From IMG/VR virus record IMGVR_UViG_3300047557_004297, positions 1-45,736 of that record: 45,736 nucleotides of DNA; one strand, written 5' to 3'. The notes beneath the pieces are model-generated. The model was not told the DNA's origin. It made no database searches and saw only the letters and a program-made list of their open reading frames with translations. Every line of letters begins with the position of its first letter. The first letter of the stretch is position 1. Origin of the DNA: a virus. Shown here piece after piece: positions 24,220-34,149 of this stretch. The position numbers were made by a program, and so were the translations under genes.

Positions 24220-27200
24220 TTACCAAGGACACCAATACCCTCCGATTTCTCCGGCAACTATACAACCATTAACGATTGTGGGACAGGTTGGGAATGTTCC
24301 TGTACCTGTTGCGGTTACAGAACAACAACTATTGGAGCCAGGACTTGTACAATAATTGTAAGAAGAATAAATTGGTGTGCTAATGTGACATCTTATTTCA
24401 TTTCCAAATGTTGCGATGTTTGCAACATCAACTCTTAATGTATACCAAGTGTTATTAACAGGTGATGGAATATTAAACACTCCATACTTACAATCACCTT
24501 GTAACCCTGTACCAACAGCAATTCTAATGTTGGTAGAAGCCGTCGAGACTTGTACATATTTGAATGAAATCATGTAAGAATAAGACCTTGTTGGGTATGG
24601 GTCACTTACATGAGATTCTGTTTGTAATGAAAGTGGCTTTGTGTCCGAAACAATATATGGTCCCAAACCTACCCCACCATCATTACATGGTTGTAGATAT
24701 GAATACCATTCACTAATATTTTGATACAACGCCGCCGAAGACGGTGCTGCAATACTTTCGTAAATTGTTATACTCTGTGACGTTCCCGCAACACACGCAC
24801 AAGCTGAAGTTGGTGTTGGAGTCGGAGTTGGTGATTTAGTTACCGTTGGTGTTACTGTTCTGGTTGGAGTTGGTGTTGGAGTTCTCGTTGGTGTTCTTGA
24901 AGGAGATACAGATGGTGTTGGAGTGTTTGTTGGTGTCGCGGTGTTAGTTGATGTTGGTGATGGTGTTATCTGAGCTTTACAACTATTAACGGTTTCACAT
25001 GTGGCACAATCATTATAAGTTGTCGCACCTTCGGTGTAAGGTATATTATTACCCTCACCCGTACCATAGAAAGTTCCTGTCAAAGGTCCTACGTTAACGA
25101 ATGAAACTGGTTGTTCAATAATTGTATAACAAATATTTGTTAAACTTGTCTGACCTGTAATGTACCAAACTCCGTTAGGTGGTATTTGTGAAGATTGATT
25201 ATCCAAATAAGAAATTGCGTAGTAAGAACCTGGACTACAACAGTTTTCCAAGTATACAAAGTTCAAATTGTTAGTTGGAGTTGGGGTTGGAGTTTGTGTT
25301 CTTGTTGGAGTAACCGTTGGGGTTGGTGTTGGACAGGGGTAATCTATTATACATTCTTCACAGTTTAGCTGACCATATTCATCAATAACAAAACTACCTG
25401 ATTCTAAAATTTGTGTGGGTTCACTAATAATTTTCCAACATTCAATTGAACCTGTGAAGTTGGCGGCTATCGTATCGTTAGCACTTGGAACATAACCATT
25501 TAGAATGTTGATGTTTTGGTCCGTAAGTTCTATTCTCGTATCACAACAATTTTGTACCGTAACTTTGTAATAAACCGGTTCTGAACTTGGTGTCACTGTC
25601 ATAGTAGGGGTAACAGTAGGTGTTGAAGTTGGGTCAGGTGTTACCGTTGGAGTAAGTGTTGGTGTTACACTGGAACTTGGTGTATTAGATGGTGTGTTAG
25701 ATGGTGTGTTACTTGGAGTGTTTGATGGTGTGTTACTTGGTGTATTCGATGGTGTTTGAGTTGGTGTAATTGATGGTGTTATAGTTGGAGTAACACTAGT
25801 ACTTGGTGTGTTACTTGGCGTATTGGATGGTGTATTACTTGGTGTATTACTTGGTGTATTTGACGGAGTATTACTTGGTGTTTGAGTTGGCGTAATTGAA
25901 GGAGTGATAGTTGGTGTGACACTAGTACTTGGAGTGTTGGAAGGTGTGTTACTTGGTGTATTTGATGGAGTATTACTTGGAGTGTTGGAAGGTGTATTAG
26001 ATGGTGTTTGAGTTGGTGTTATTGAAGAAGTAATTGTGGGTGTAACACTAACACTTGGAGTATTGGATGGGGTGTTCGAAGGTGTATTTGATGGTGTATT
26101 ACTCGGAGTATTACTAGGAGTGTTTGATGGGGTATTAGTTGGAGTCTCTGTAGGTGTGATTGAAGGAGTTACTGATGGTTCAGGTGTATTTGAAGGGGTA
26201 TTACTTGGAGTATTCGATGGTGTGTTACTTGGAGTATTACTTGGCGTATTCGATGGTGTGTTTGTTGGTGTTTCGGTCGGTGTAATTGATGGTGTTAAAG
26301 TTGGAGTAACACTCACACTCGGGGTATTACTTGGTGTATTCGAAGGCGTGTTGCTAGGAGTATTACTTGGAGTATTCGAAGGTGTATTACTTGGAGTATT
26401 TGTCGGGGTTTCCGTAGGTGTGATTGAAGGAGTTACTGATGGTTCAGGTGTATTTGAAGGTGTATTACTTGGAGTATTTGATGGCGTGTTACTTGGGGTG
26501 TTTGTTGGAGTTTCAGTTGGTGTAATTGAAGGACTCACACTCGGCTCAGGTGTGTTGGATGGAGTATTAGATGGTGTGTTTGTTGGAGTATTGGTCGGTG
26601 TAATACTTGGAGTGTTGGATGGTGTATTAGAAGATGTATTCGTTGGTGTGTTACTTGGAGTCACACCTGGGGTATTACTTGGAGTATTTGAAGGTGTATT
26701 CGTTGGAGTGTTAGTTGGAGTTTCAGTTGGTGTTACTGAAGGACTTACACTCGGCTCAGGTGTGTTACTTGGAGTGTTTGATGGAGTATTTGTTGGGGTG
26801 TTAGTTGGAGTTTCAGTCGGTGTCACTGAAGCACTGACGCTTGGCTCAGGGGTATTACTTGGAGTATTAGATGGAGTATTTGTTGGAGTGTTAGTTGGGG
26901 TTTCAGTCGGTGTGTTTGTTGGGGTGTTACTTGAAGTGACTGCTGGTGTATTCGATGGAGTTTGAGTTGGAGTTTCTGTAGGTGTCACTGAAGGTGATGC
27001 GCTCACAGATGGGGTATTACTTGGCGTATTTGAAGGTGTATTTGATGGAGTATTTGTCGGTGTTTCAGTCGGAGTATTTGAAGGTGACGCACCTGGTGTT
27101 GCAGTTGTCGAAGACGTCGGTGTTTGAGTTGGGGTCTCAGTTGGTGTAAGAGTGTTTGTGGCTGAAGGTGTGTTCGTAGGAGTTTCTGTTGGACTTACAC

Positions 27201-28356
27201 TCGGAGTATTTGAAGGTGTGTTAGTCGGAGTTTCTGTTGGACTTGGAGATGGTGATGCACCAGGTGTTTCACTTACAGAAGGAGTAATCGAAGGTGTTAC
27301 AGTTGTAGTATTAGTTGGTGTTTGCGTTGGGGTTTCTGTAGGTGTAGAACTATTTGTTGGTGTTGGAGTTTCGGTACTAGTTTGTGTAACTGACGGACTT
27401 GGTGTTGGGGTTGTTGAACTTGTTGGTGTGTTTGTTGGTGTTTCTGTCGGTGTAAGAGTTGGTGTTTCTGTATTAGTTGGAGTAGGTGACTGAGAAGCTC
27501 CAGGACTCATGGTTACAGTTGGAGTTGGTGTCTCACTTGAAGTAATACTTGGCGTTGGAGTGACAGATGATGTAATTGTTGGAGTTATTGTTGGAGTAGT
27601 CGTTGGACTAACGGTTGGTGTTGGTGTTATAGAACTTGTAACTGTTGGTGTAACAGTATTTGAAGGTGTGACCGAAGGGGTTGATGCAATACTTGATGTT
27701 GGTGTATTGGTTGGTGTTTGAGTTGGTATCAACGTACAATCAACAACTTGAGTTACGATACTACCTGACAGAGTTAATACTTGTGTGTAACCAACAGGTG
27801 ATATTGTACCCAAAATGTAATTTCCAAAAAGTGGATAACCGTCGACTTCGAATGAAGTCCCCGAGGCATTTTGAATTTGTGTTCCAATGATAGCAGGATA
27901 AGTACCTACATAAACCGGAGCGAATTGTCCGTCGGCATTCAGGGGATTTACTTGTAGGTAATCGTATGCTTGACAAGCATCTGTTGTTGAACCTGTGAAA
28001 ACACCTTCATATAAACTTGAATATGTTAGTTGTAAAACATATCTTGGGTCGGTTGGAGTTATGGTTGGGGTCGGTGTAACACTTGATGTGATTGTTGGGG
28101 TTTGAGTTGGTGTAATAGTTGGTGTTGGTGTCGAGGTTCTTGAATTTGTTGGAGTGAATGGGTATTGACAATCCTCATCCACAATCATGGTATAAGAATA
28201 TGCTGTTATAAATGTATTATTTACCGCCCATAAATTTTTGGTCTGATTGGGTAATAATTCATAATCATAGTTCCACATTCCTGTGGTATACTCCTGATAC
28301 GAATAAGTCATTATCTCATTCGTAGGATTATGAATAGTAATAAAACAGCCCGCCAT
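24220..28356 (-). CDS. Giant mucin-like fibre protein with TPSNTP repeats
   Basis: The 1378-residue protein starts with the same beta domain as its neighbour (residues 1-60). A globular segment at about 105-215 precedes a low-complexity stalk of about 700 residues (about 215-920) built from SNTP, TNTP and TETP tetrapeptides, in which almost every other residue is Thr or Ser and every fourth is Pro. The C-terminal part has two related Cys-rich beta domains (about 922-1010 and 1030-1130, each with an N-C-C start and a closing C-x-x-C), a PT linker, and a final domain (about 1185-1378) with several Cys. The stalk resembles eukaryotic mucins and would be a rich O-glycosylation target. A fibre or surface-decoration role is inferred from domain layout and location beside other fibre genes. 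Confidence 0.85.
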   Translation of the reverse strand: MAGCFITIHNPTNEIMTYSYQEYTTGMWNYDYELLPNQTKNLWAVNNTFITAYSYTMIVDEDCQYPFTPTNSRTSTPTPTITPTQTPTITSSVTPTPTITPTDPRYVLQLTYSSLYEGVFTGSTTDACQAYDYLQVNPLNADGQFAPVYVGTYPAIIGTQIQNASGTSFEVDGYPLFGNYILGTISPVGYTQVLTLSGSIVTQVVDCTLIPTQTPTNTPTSSIASTPSVTPSNTVTPTVTSSITPTPTVSPTTTPTITPTITSSVTPTPSITSSETPTPTVTMSPGASQSPTPTNTETPTLTPTETPTNTPTSSTTPTPSPSVTQTSTETPTPTNSSTPTETPTQTPTNTTTVTPSITPSVSETPGASPSPSPTETPTNTPSNTPSVSPTETPTNTPSATNTLTPTETPTQTPTSSTTATPGASPSNTPTETPTNTPSNTPSNTPSNTPSVSASPSVTPTETPTQTPSNTPAVTSSNTPTNTPTETPTNTPTNTPSNTPSNTPEPSVSASVTPTETPTNTPTNTPSNTPSNTPEPSVSPSVTPTETPTNTPTNTPSNTPSNTPGVTPSNTPTNTSSNTPSNTPSITPTNTPTNTPSNTPSNTPEPSVSPSITPTETPTNTPSNTPSNTPSNTPSNTPEPSVTPSITPTETPTNTPSNTPSNTPSNTPSNTPSNTPSNTPSVSVTPTLTPSITPTETPTNTPSNTPSNTPSNTPSNTPSNTPSNTPEPSVTPSITPTETPTNTPSNTPSNTPSNTPSNTPSNTPSNTPSVSVTPTITSSITPTQTPSNTPSNTPSNTPSNTPSNTPSNTPSTSVTPTITPSITPTQTPSNTPSNTPSNTPSNTPSNTPSNTPSTSVTPTITPSITPTQTPSNTPSNTPSNTPSNTPSNTPSNTPSSSVTPTLTPTVTPDPTSTPTVTPTMTVTPSSEPVYYKVTVQNCCDTRIELTDQNINILNGYVPSANDTIAANFTGSIECWKIISEPTQILESGSFVIDEYGQLNCEECIIDYPCPTPTPTVTPTRTQTPTPTPTNNLNFVYLENCCSPGSYYAISYLDNQSSQIPPNGVWYITGQTSLTNICYTIIEQPVSFVNVGPLTGTFYGTGEGNNIPYTEGATTYNDCATCETVNSCKAQITPSPTSTNTATPTNTPTPSVSPSRTPTRTPTPTPTRTVTPTVTKSPTPTPTPTSACACVAGTSQSITIYESIAAPSSAALYQNISEWYSYLQPCNDGGVGLGPYIVSDTKPLSLQTESHVSDPYPTRSYSYMISFKYVQVSTASTNIRIAVGTGLQGDCKYGVFNIPSPVNNTWYTLRVDVANIATFGNEIRCHISTPIYSSYNYCTSPGSNSCCSVTATGTGTFPTCPTIVNGCIVAGEIGGYWCPW
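25590..27735. repeat. 12-base coding repeats for SNTP/TNTP mucin-like stalk
   Basis: About 2.1 kb consists of 12-base units encoding Ser/Thr-Asn-Thr-Pro and variants, organised in blocks of six to eight SNTP units separated by segments of the type [12 protein letters not shown], giving a higher-order period near 42 residues. Neighbouring units differ at many third codon positions, so the DNA repeat is much less regular than the protein repeat. Confidence 0.9.
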
Positions 28357-28373
28357 TATCTAAGTCAACTTTT

Positions 28374-28381
28374 TATAAATA
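28374..28381 (-). promoter_or_regulatory. Putative late promoter TATTTATA
   Basis: The minus strand reads TATTTATA, 17 bases before the ATG of the giant mucin-like protein. Confidence 0.7.
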
Positions 28382-28414
28382 CAAAAAGTATTGTAAACTT
28401 TAAAATAATGTTTT

Positions 28415-29647
28415 TCAAAAAATCTTATTTAGTACAAATAAATCAGCATAAATTTCGTTTCCTGGGTCTGTAGCGCTGAATTCTATGGTAACATCTAAGG
28501 TGTTGGGGATTGTTGTATCAAAAGTCGTGTTATTTATATTTAGGAAGCCTTCACCATAGACTTGACCATTATTCTTTACAATTTGAAAATTTCCGTGAGT
28601 GGATATTGAAGCAATTCCGGCAGCACCGATTGTTCTAATTGTAAAATACGCATTGAAAAACCAATTATCGTTAAGCGCTGAAGGTGCAAATGCCGCACTT
28701 TGGGCTAATACAACTGAACCCGATTTCAAACGAATAATAATGTCATCATTTGTGGTGCTTGCAATTCCTCCCATAATCAATTGAAAACTATCACCAATTG
28801 AAAATCCGTTCGCCGGCACGGATAGTGTACCAACACCTGTACCAACAATAGATGTTTCAGTTGTTGCAGTTGCTGTTAAACTATTTCCTGTCAAAGAGTA
28901 AAGTCCATATACTAAGGGATATGGTGGTGTTGGCGCCGAGATTCCTGAAGACCCTGAAGTACCTGACGAACCGTTATCCCCGTTAATTCCCGAGGTACCA
29001 TCAATTCCACTACTACCACTTGTGCCTGAAGTTCCATCAATTCCACTACTACCACTTGTGCCTGAAGTTCCATCAATTCCACTACTACCACTTGTGCCTG
29101 AAGTTCCATCAATTCCACTACTACCACTTGTACCTGAAGTTCCATCAATTCCACTACTACCACTTGTGCCTGAAGTTCCATCAATTCCACTACTACCACT
29201 TGTACCTGAAGTTCCATCTGTTCCGCTAGTCCCACTACTTCCACTTGTGCCAGAAGTTCCATCTATACCACTACTTCCACTTGTGCCAGAAGTTCCATCT
29301 AAACCGCTAGTACCTGAAGTTCCGTCAATACCACTACTTCCACTTGTGCCAGAAGTTCCATCTAAACCGCTAGTACCTGAAGTTCCGTCAATACCACTAC
29401 TTCCACTTGTGCCAGAAGTTCCATCTAAACCGCTAGTACCTGAAGTTCCGTCAATACCACTACTTCCACTTGTGCCTGAAGTTCCATCTATACCACTTGT
29501 TCCTGAAGTGTTGGATGAAGTGAAAGCAGAATATGGTATTTTGTATGTTGCCCCTGATGGGTCTACATTGTAATTGACTATAACCATCCAAGAATCTGAG
29601 TATCCTGTGGATGCTAATGGTAATTGGGAGATGGGTAAATTTGGCAT
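28415..29647 (-). CDS. Collagen-like tail fibre protein
   Basis: The 410-residue protein has an N-terminal region (1-45) that opens like many phage fibre proteins ([12 protein letters not shown]), where such segments bind the virion. Residues about 48-240 are collagen-like Gly-x-x triplets in the form [12 protein letters not shown] and [10 protein letters not shown]. The C-terminal 170 residues form a beta-rich head ending in [21 protein letters not shown]-type strands, likely a trimeric C1q/TNF-like receptor-binding or capping knob. Gly-x-x stalks of phage fibres fold as collagen triple helices even without hydroxyproline. TATTTATA precedes the ATG by 12 bases. The stalk is encoded by nearly perfect 36- and 63-base repeats, so its length may vary among relatives. 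Confidence 0.88.
   Translation of the reverse strand: MPNLPISQLPLASTGYSDSWMVIVNYNVDPSGATYKIPYSAFTSSNTSGTSGIDGTSGTSGSSGIDGTSGTSGLDGTSGTSGSSGIDGTSGTSGLDGTSGTSGSSGIDGTSGTSGLDGTSGTSGSSGIDGTSGTSGSSGTSGTDGTSGTSGSSGIDGTSGTSGSSGIDGTSGTSGSSGIDGTSGTSGSSGIDGTSGTSGSSGIDGTSGTSGSSGIDGTSGINGDNGSSGTSGSSGISAPTPPYPLVYGLYSLTGNSLTATATTETSIVGTGVGTLSVPANGFSIGDSFQLIMGGIASTTNDDIIIRLKSGSVVLAQSAAFAPSALNDNWFFNAYFTIRTIGAAGIASISTHGNFQIVKNNGQVYGEGFLNINNTTFDTTIPNTLDVTIEFSATDPGNEIYADLFVLNKIF
28998..29213. repeat. Six tandem 36-bp repeats in collagen-like stalk
   Basis: Six consecutive 36-base units starting at 28998 (then 29034, 29070, 29106, 29142, 29178) are almost identical, differing mainly by one G/A at the Thr codon. 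Each encodes 12 residues of Gly-x-x triplets. Confidence 0.92.
29275..29463. repeat. Three perfect tandem 63-bp repeats in collagen-like stalk
   Basis: Units start at 29275, 29338 and 29401 and are identical as read. Each encodes 21 residues (seven Gly-x-x triplets). A partial fourth copy follows. Confidence 0.92.
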
Positions 29648-29659
29648 TTTATTTTATTT

Positions 29660-29667
29660 TATAAATA
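29660..29667 (-). promoter_or_regulatory. Putative late promoter TATTTATA
   Basis: The minus strand reads TATTTATA, 12 bases before the ATG of the collagen-like fibre gene and just after the stop of the next gene upstream. Confidence 0.7.
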
Positions 29668-29672
29668 TGTTT

Positions 29673-32600
29673 TTATAATCCGTATTTGGATTTATCGGCA
29701 TTGTAGTTTTGTGAAACTTCTGAACCCGTTAGTGCTTTGTTATACATTCTAACAACACCCATTCTGCCATTCAACCACTGACCAAATTGTCCTCCGTTGA
29801 ATGAACCTAAATACAAAGGAGATGTTGTGTTTTTAATACTTGTGAATGAGTGAGAGTTGCTCCCAATAAAACCACCATTTATGTAAAGAGCCAATGAATT
29901 GCTTGCAACGTTGGTCCACACACCAACAACTTGGTACCATGTGCTGATACTTAAACCTGTGGTTGGTGATGTAATTGATGTCGAGCCATTACCTATTTCC
30001 ATAAACGTATTACCGTTAGATTGAGTTCTTAACCCATATCCCCAATCAGCAGCATTACCACCATCTGTTTTTCCAATTAAAACTCTACTTGACCCCGCAA
30101 GTACCGAATGATTCACCCAAAACTCAATAGACCAATCACCACTACCTGGTTCTAATAAGGTATTGTCTGCAACACTAATTTGAGATGATGTGCCATTGAA
30201 TAAGAAATATGGTGATGTGAATGTAATGTTAGACATAGTTCCATTTAAACCATTACCCGATAAATCATTTATCACGGTCCCACTACCAGAATAACTTGAT
30301 GGATTACTTGGGTCATAATACAATACGAGGTTACTTGTTACAGGAGCGTTAGGTGTTGAACTCGGAGTTGGGGTTTGTGTCGGTGTGATTGTTGGTGACG
30401 TGGTTGGTGTTACGGTCGGAGTTAGTGTGTTTGTTGGAGTTGTTGTGGCAGTTGGAGATGGTTCAACAAACCTTGGAGCTAAAAAGTTGTATTGTTGAGT
30501 AATTTCAGAAATATTGAGAGCCCTGTTATAATAATACATGTTAGCAACATATCCTGATGGTTGTCCTGCAATTGAGCCCCAATAATCATGACGATTACCA
30601 CCGGCGGTGTAAGGTACTGTATTTCCAACCTGTGTTGTATTGACATAATACGTACTACCTGTTGAAGTAGCAACAACGGTTAATTGTACCCAAGTATCTA
30701 CAATTGGACTAACATCATAAGTTGAATTAATAAATGAACTTGTATTATTATCGTAAAAACCTAAATTATTAGAACCAACCGCGACTAATAATGGGTGGTC
30801 ATTTGGTGCAGTTCTGTATAATGTTCTCCAATATGTTGTGTCATTACGTAATCTAACCCAAGAAATATATGTATATCCTGATGTTGGTAATGTTGGACCA
30901 GTACCATTTACTCTAATATTTGTATTGACGGCACCATTACAATCAAAACATTTAATGGTATTTAATTCTGTATAAGGAGCGTTTGTTAGAGTATGATTAA
31001 ACGAACTCGTTAAATCGAATACCGTATTTCCTGTACCGGGATAACTTTCACTATCATAAGCATCAAGTTGAATTATCAATCCTGAAGTTACAATACTTGG
31101 TGTTGTAGATGGTGTTGGTGTTATTGTGTTTGTTGGCGTTACTGTCGGAGTTTGAGTATTAGTTACACTTGGCGTTGGTGTTACAGTATTAGTTGGTGTC
31201 TCTGTTATTGTAGGTGTTACAGTATTGGTTGGTGTCTGTGTTATTGTAGGTGTTTGTGTAACTGTTGGTGTTTGAGTATTTGTTGGTGTTAAAGTTGGTG
31301 TCTCGGTCGATGTAACAGACGGCGTAGGACTTGATGTTGTTGTTTGGGTTGGTGTACTTGTGGATGTAGGTGTGGGAGTAACATCAAATTCAGAATTTGT
31401 TTGCACCAATATCGAAATTGTCGAACCTGTAAATGAATAATCTAAATCTGTGAAATTTGATACTTTATTCAACTCGGCATAATTTCCTGGTATCGTGTAA
31501 TAACTAGCACCCGAGGATGTTCCCGAGTAGACTATAACAGAACCACTCAAAGATATTGGAGAACCTGTAGTTGTACCCAAAATATCAACGAAAGAAATTT
31601 CAACATCCGAGCTCAATGTTGTGTTAGCGGTTGCGTTATAAAGAGCGTTTATAGAACCTGGTGAATATTCCCCAACTAATTCGATAATCACCGTACCAAC
31701 ACTTACCGATGGAGTTGGAGTTTGGGTTTGAGTTGGGGTTGGAGTTGGTGTGGGAGACTCAAACTCAATTATTATTGCCGACCCATCTTCTTGTTCTATT
31801 AAGAAAAAATCTTCTTGTAATAAAAAATTTCCATCAGGTATAGTTTGTGTAACAGTAGGAGTTAGAGTTGGTGTTACTGTTGGCGTTGATGTAAAAGATG
31901 GTGTTGGTGATTGTGAAGAACCCGGACTCATTGTCACTGTAGGTGTTGGGGTCTCACTATTTGTAACCGAAGGGGTTGGTGTATTCGTCGGTGTTTCCGT
32001 TGGTGTTTCTGTTTGACTTGTTGTTGGAGTTAATGTTGGGGTTGCGGTAAAACTCGGCGTTGGTGATTGTGATGAACCAGGACTCATTGTCACAGTTGGA
32101 GTTGGCGTTTCACTACTTGTTACTGAAGGTGTTATTGTTGATGTTGGGGTATTTGTTGGTGTAACCGATGAGGTAATACTTGGAGTTGGAGTGGGAGTAG
32201 GGGTTTGGGTTGGAGAATTTGATGGTGTTGGTGGAATGGTACAATCAATACAACTCAAATCCAAAAGGAAGTATTTGTCCTTTAACAATCTGAAATTGTG
32301 TTGAATCATTGAGGCGTCCAAAGGCTCGGAATAAAGTCTAAATGCGCTTATATCCCCGATGAAACTACCACCAAAAATTTCTTCCATATAAATGTCCGTA
32401 GTAAGACCTGAATATAGAGTTGTTTGACGAAGAATATCCGTAGTCAAATCTTCAGGGTCTTGTTGGTAAGTCATACCTGTCAAAGAAGGTGGACAAGAAC
32501 CTGAGAATGTAAGGTTATCTTTTAAACCTTGCGTACCCCCACCTACAGAAATGTTATATGGAACCCCTACTTGTTTTTCTTTTTCGGTATTGAGTGGTCT

Positions 32601-34100
32601 TGGTATAATCTCTTCAAAATCGTCAACGGTCATAAAAGGTCTGCCGTTAATGAAGACTTTAAGTTTACCCAATCTGTATTTTCGTTGTTCTAACCAATAG
32701 TCGGTAATTTTGACTATATCGGTTTTGGCTGGTGTGTATCCCGAGAGTCCCTCTTCGTGTGTGAACGGTGCTTGAACCAAAGCTGCGGAGTTTCCTGCTG
32801 TTGTTGCCGTGAACACAGGAAACACCACTTGTCCGAGACCACCTAAAGCGCTCAGGTCTTTACAATCAAACCATTCATCTCGTTGGAAGACCACATCCAC
32901 TTGAACCCAATGTTCTTCATCTATGTAAGTGGTTCCACTACAGGCATCGAATATTCCCTTTGTTGAACACCATTCAATAACAGTTGTTCCTGTTGTCCAA
33001 GTAGTTGCCGTCAAACAAGTTCCTGATGGAACACAAGAACCTGTAATCAAATATTCTTTAACACAAATTCTTGGGTTACCAGTATCACCACTAAATCTAA
33101 CGGACATACCATTTGATACACCGTCGTAAAGTGGGTCGTATTCTCCAACTACTTTTGTAATAGGACAAGAACATGGACACCCACATCCACAACTATTTGA
33201 TGTTACGGCGGTGAGTTGATATACTGGAAAACAATCTGCACCCGTTCCTCCCGTTACCAAACATCCACAGGTATTCATACATGTGAGTCCTGATGTTACT
33301 CTTGTATAACCTGTGTCACTTGCAGGACTTCCACTTGCGGGGTGGTAGAATTTGTTTTCGGCTCTTGTACCCATAAAGAAAAACGTTCCTTTATTATCGG
33401 GGTATCTGTAGTTCAATCCGACACTCGTATCTCCTGTCCATCTGTATTTCAAAAGGAACTCAGCAGTCCAACCATAGGAATATCTCTCAGGTAATACTTC
33501 ATAGTCATAACCTTGGAGTTTGTAGAAACCTTGGTAGAATCCACCAGCAAGACGAGCAACCTGACCAATGTCACCACCGACGTTTACATAAGAGAGTCCG
33601 TAGGTGTAAGAGTCGTCATTGAAGATTCTGTTTGCAGGTGTAGTACTTCCTGTAATTGGATGCATTTTGAATCTTCTGTCGTATGCTAATCTGTTGTAGG
33701 TAAGGGCGGTTGTTGTGTATAAACCTGTGTAGGCAGTAAGAGTCAAACCTGAAAGTTCGGTGGTAAGTCCATTGTCGATACCTGTTAAACCAACGTTACA
33801 AATCTCTGTAGTTACAGGACAAAAGTTCGGGTCAATTTCTGAAGGGTTATAATAGTTTTCAGAAACGATGGTGTCATATTCAAAAGTTTGAACGAGTGGA
33901 TAAATGGTTGTACCCGTTGAATTGAAATTCATTTTTACGGGAAGTCTGTTACCATCATTTTCCCACATCAGCAAAGGGGAAAAGATTACTTCTTCATGGT
34001 AATCTTTTTCGTCGGCAGCCAAGCAAAAGTCATTGATTTCGCCATAGGGAATAAGTCCCCATCTCCTGTAATAATACTGATTGATATTTTGATAAGACAT
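29673..34100 (-). CDS. Giant multidomain fibre with LamG-like lectin domains
   Basis: The 1475-residue protein alternates folded domains with Thr/Pro/Ser linkers. Residues 1 to about 620 form a large N-terminal part whose second half ends like a concanavalin/LamG domain (GSFIGDISAFRLYSEPLDAS); it includes Cys-rich loops (CGCGCPCSCP). A PT linker (about 625-775), a small beta domain (about 800-905) and a second linker (about 907-1000) lead to a LamG-like domain (about 1005-1205, with SYTYISWVRLR-type strands and YYYNRALNISEI). After a short linker a clearer LamG_3 domain closes the protein (about 1250-1475: DWSIEFWVNHS, WYQVVGVWTN, GRMGVVRMYNKALTGSEV). LamG lectin domains bind glycans, so host-surface adhesion is likely. 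A divergent promoter pair lies upstream. Confidence 0.85.
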   Translation of the reverse strand: MSYQNINQYYYRRWGLIPYGEINDFCLAADEKDYHEEVIFSPLLMWENDGNRLPVKMNFNSTGTTIYPLVQTFEYDTIVSENYYNPSEIDPNFCPVTTEICNVGLTGIDNGLTTELSGLTLTAYTGLYTTTALTYNRLAYDRRFKMHPITGSTTPANRIFNDDSYTYGLSYVNVGGDIGQVARLAGGFYQGFYKLQGYDYEVLPERYSYGWTAEFLLKYRWTGDTSVGLNYRYPDNKGTFFFMGTRAENKFYHPASGSPASDTGYTRVTSGLTCMNTCGCLVTGGTGADCFPVYQLTAVTSNSCGCGCPCSCPITKVVGEYDPLYDGVSNGMSVRFSGDTGNPRICVKEYLITGSCVPSGTCLTATTWTTGTTVIEWCSTKGIFDACSGTTYIDEEHWVQVDVVFQRDEWFDCKDLSALGGLGQVVFPVFTATTAGNSAALVQAPFTHEEGLSGYTPAKTDIVKITDYWLEQRKYRLGKLKVFINGRPFMTVDDFEEIIPRPLNTEKEKQVGVPYNISVGGGTQGLKDNLTFSGSCPPSLTGMTYQQDPEDLTTDILRQTTLYSGLTTDIYMEEIFGGSFIGDISAFRLYSEPLDASMIQHNFRLLKDKYFLLDLSCIDCTIPPTPSNSPTQTPTPTPTPSITSSVTPTNTPTSTITPSVTSSETPTPTVTMSPGSSQSPTPSFTATPTLTPTTSQTETPTETPTNTPTPSVTNSETPTPTVTMSPGSSQSPTPSFTSTPTVTPTLTPTVTQTIPDGNFLLQEDFFLIEQEDGSAIIIEFESPTPTPTPTQTQTPTPSVSVGTVIIELVGEYSPGSINALYNATANTTLSSDVEISFVDILGTTTGSPISLSGSVIVYSGTSSGASYYTIPGNYAELNKVSNFTDLDYSFTGSTISILVQTNSEFDVTPTPTSTSTPTQTTTSSPTPSVTSTETPTLTPTNTQTPTVTQTPTITQTPTNTVTPTITETPTNTVTPTPSVTNTQTPTVTPTNTITPTPSTTPSIVTSGLIIQLDAYDSESYPGTGNTVFDLTSSFNHTLTNAPYTELNTIKCFDCNGAVNTNIRVNGTGPTLPTSGYTYISWVRLRNDTTYWRTLYRTAPNDHPLLVAVGSNNLGFYDNNTSSFINSTYDVSPIVDTWVQLTVVATSTGSTYYVNTTQVGNTVPYTAGGNRHDYWGSIAGQPSGYVANMYYYNRALNISEITQQYNFLAPRFVEPSPTATTTPTNTLTPTVTPTTSPTITPTQTPTPSSTPNAPVTSNLVLYYDPSNPSSYSGSGTVINDLSGNGLNGTMSNITFTSPYFLFNGTSSQISVADNTLLEPGSGDWSIEFWVNHSVLAGSSRVLIGKTDGGNAADWGYGLRTQSNGNTFMEIGNGSTSITSPTTGLSISTWYQVVGVWTNVASNSLALYINGGFIGSNSHSFTSIKNTTSPLYLGSFNGGQFGQWLNGRMGVVRMYNKALTGSEVSQNYNADKSKYGL

Positions 34101-34108
34101 AAACTACA

Positions 34109-34116
34109 GATAAATA
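34109..34116 (-). promoter_or_regulatory. Putative late promoter TATTTATC (leftward of a divergent pair)
   Basis: The minus strand reads TATTTATC eight bases before the ATG of the LamG fibre gene. A rightward copy lies 13 bases away. Confidence 0.7.
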
Positions 34117-34129
34117 CCCGACCAAAGAG

Positions 34130-34137
34130 TATTTATA
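34130..34137 (+). promoter_or_regulatory. Putative late promoter TATTTATA (rightward of a divergent pair)
   Basis: TATTTATA on the plus strand lies 12 bases before the ATG at 34150 and would drive the five-gene block up to 36.7 kb. Confidence 0.7.
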
Positions 34138-34149
34138 GTAAAAAAACTC

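Noticed and set aside
26036-26965. Long plus-strand open frame rich in Gly, Val and Leu opposite the TPSNTP repeat
   Set aside because: It is the antisense image of the Thr/Pro/Ser repeat, which lacks stop codons by composition. It has no start context or promoter. The same applies to frames at 27152-27493, 27509-27721 and 31750-32016.
28998-29463. Possible CRISPR array (36-base regularly spaced repeats)
   Set aside because: Units are directly tandem with no unique spacers, encode Gly-x-x triplets in frame, and lie within a fibre gene.
29022-29573. Plus-strand frame encoding Val-Pro-Glu repeats, and a minus-strand frame at 28912-29262
   Set aside because: Both are frame shadows of the collagen-like repeats. 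The minus-strand 410-residue frame explains the sequence with a recognised fold and upstream octamer.
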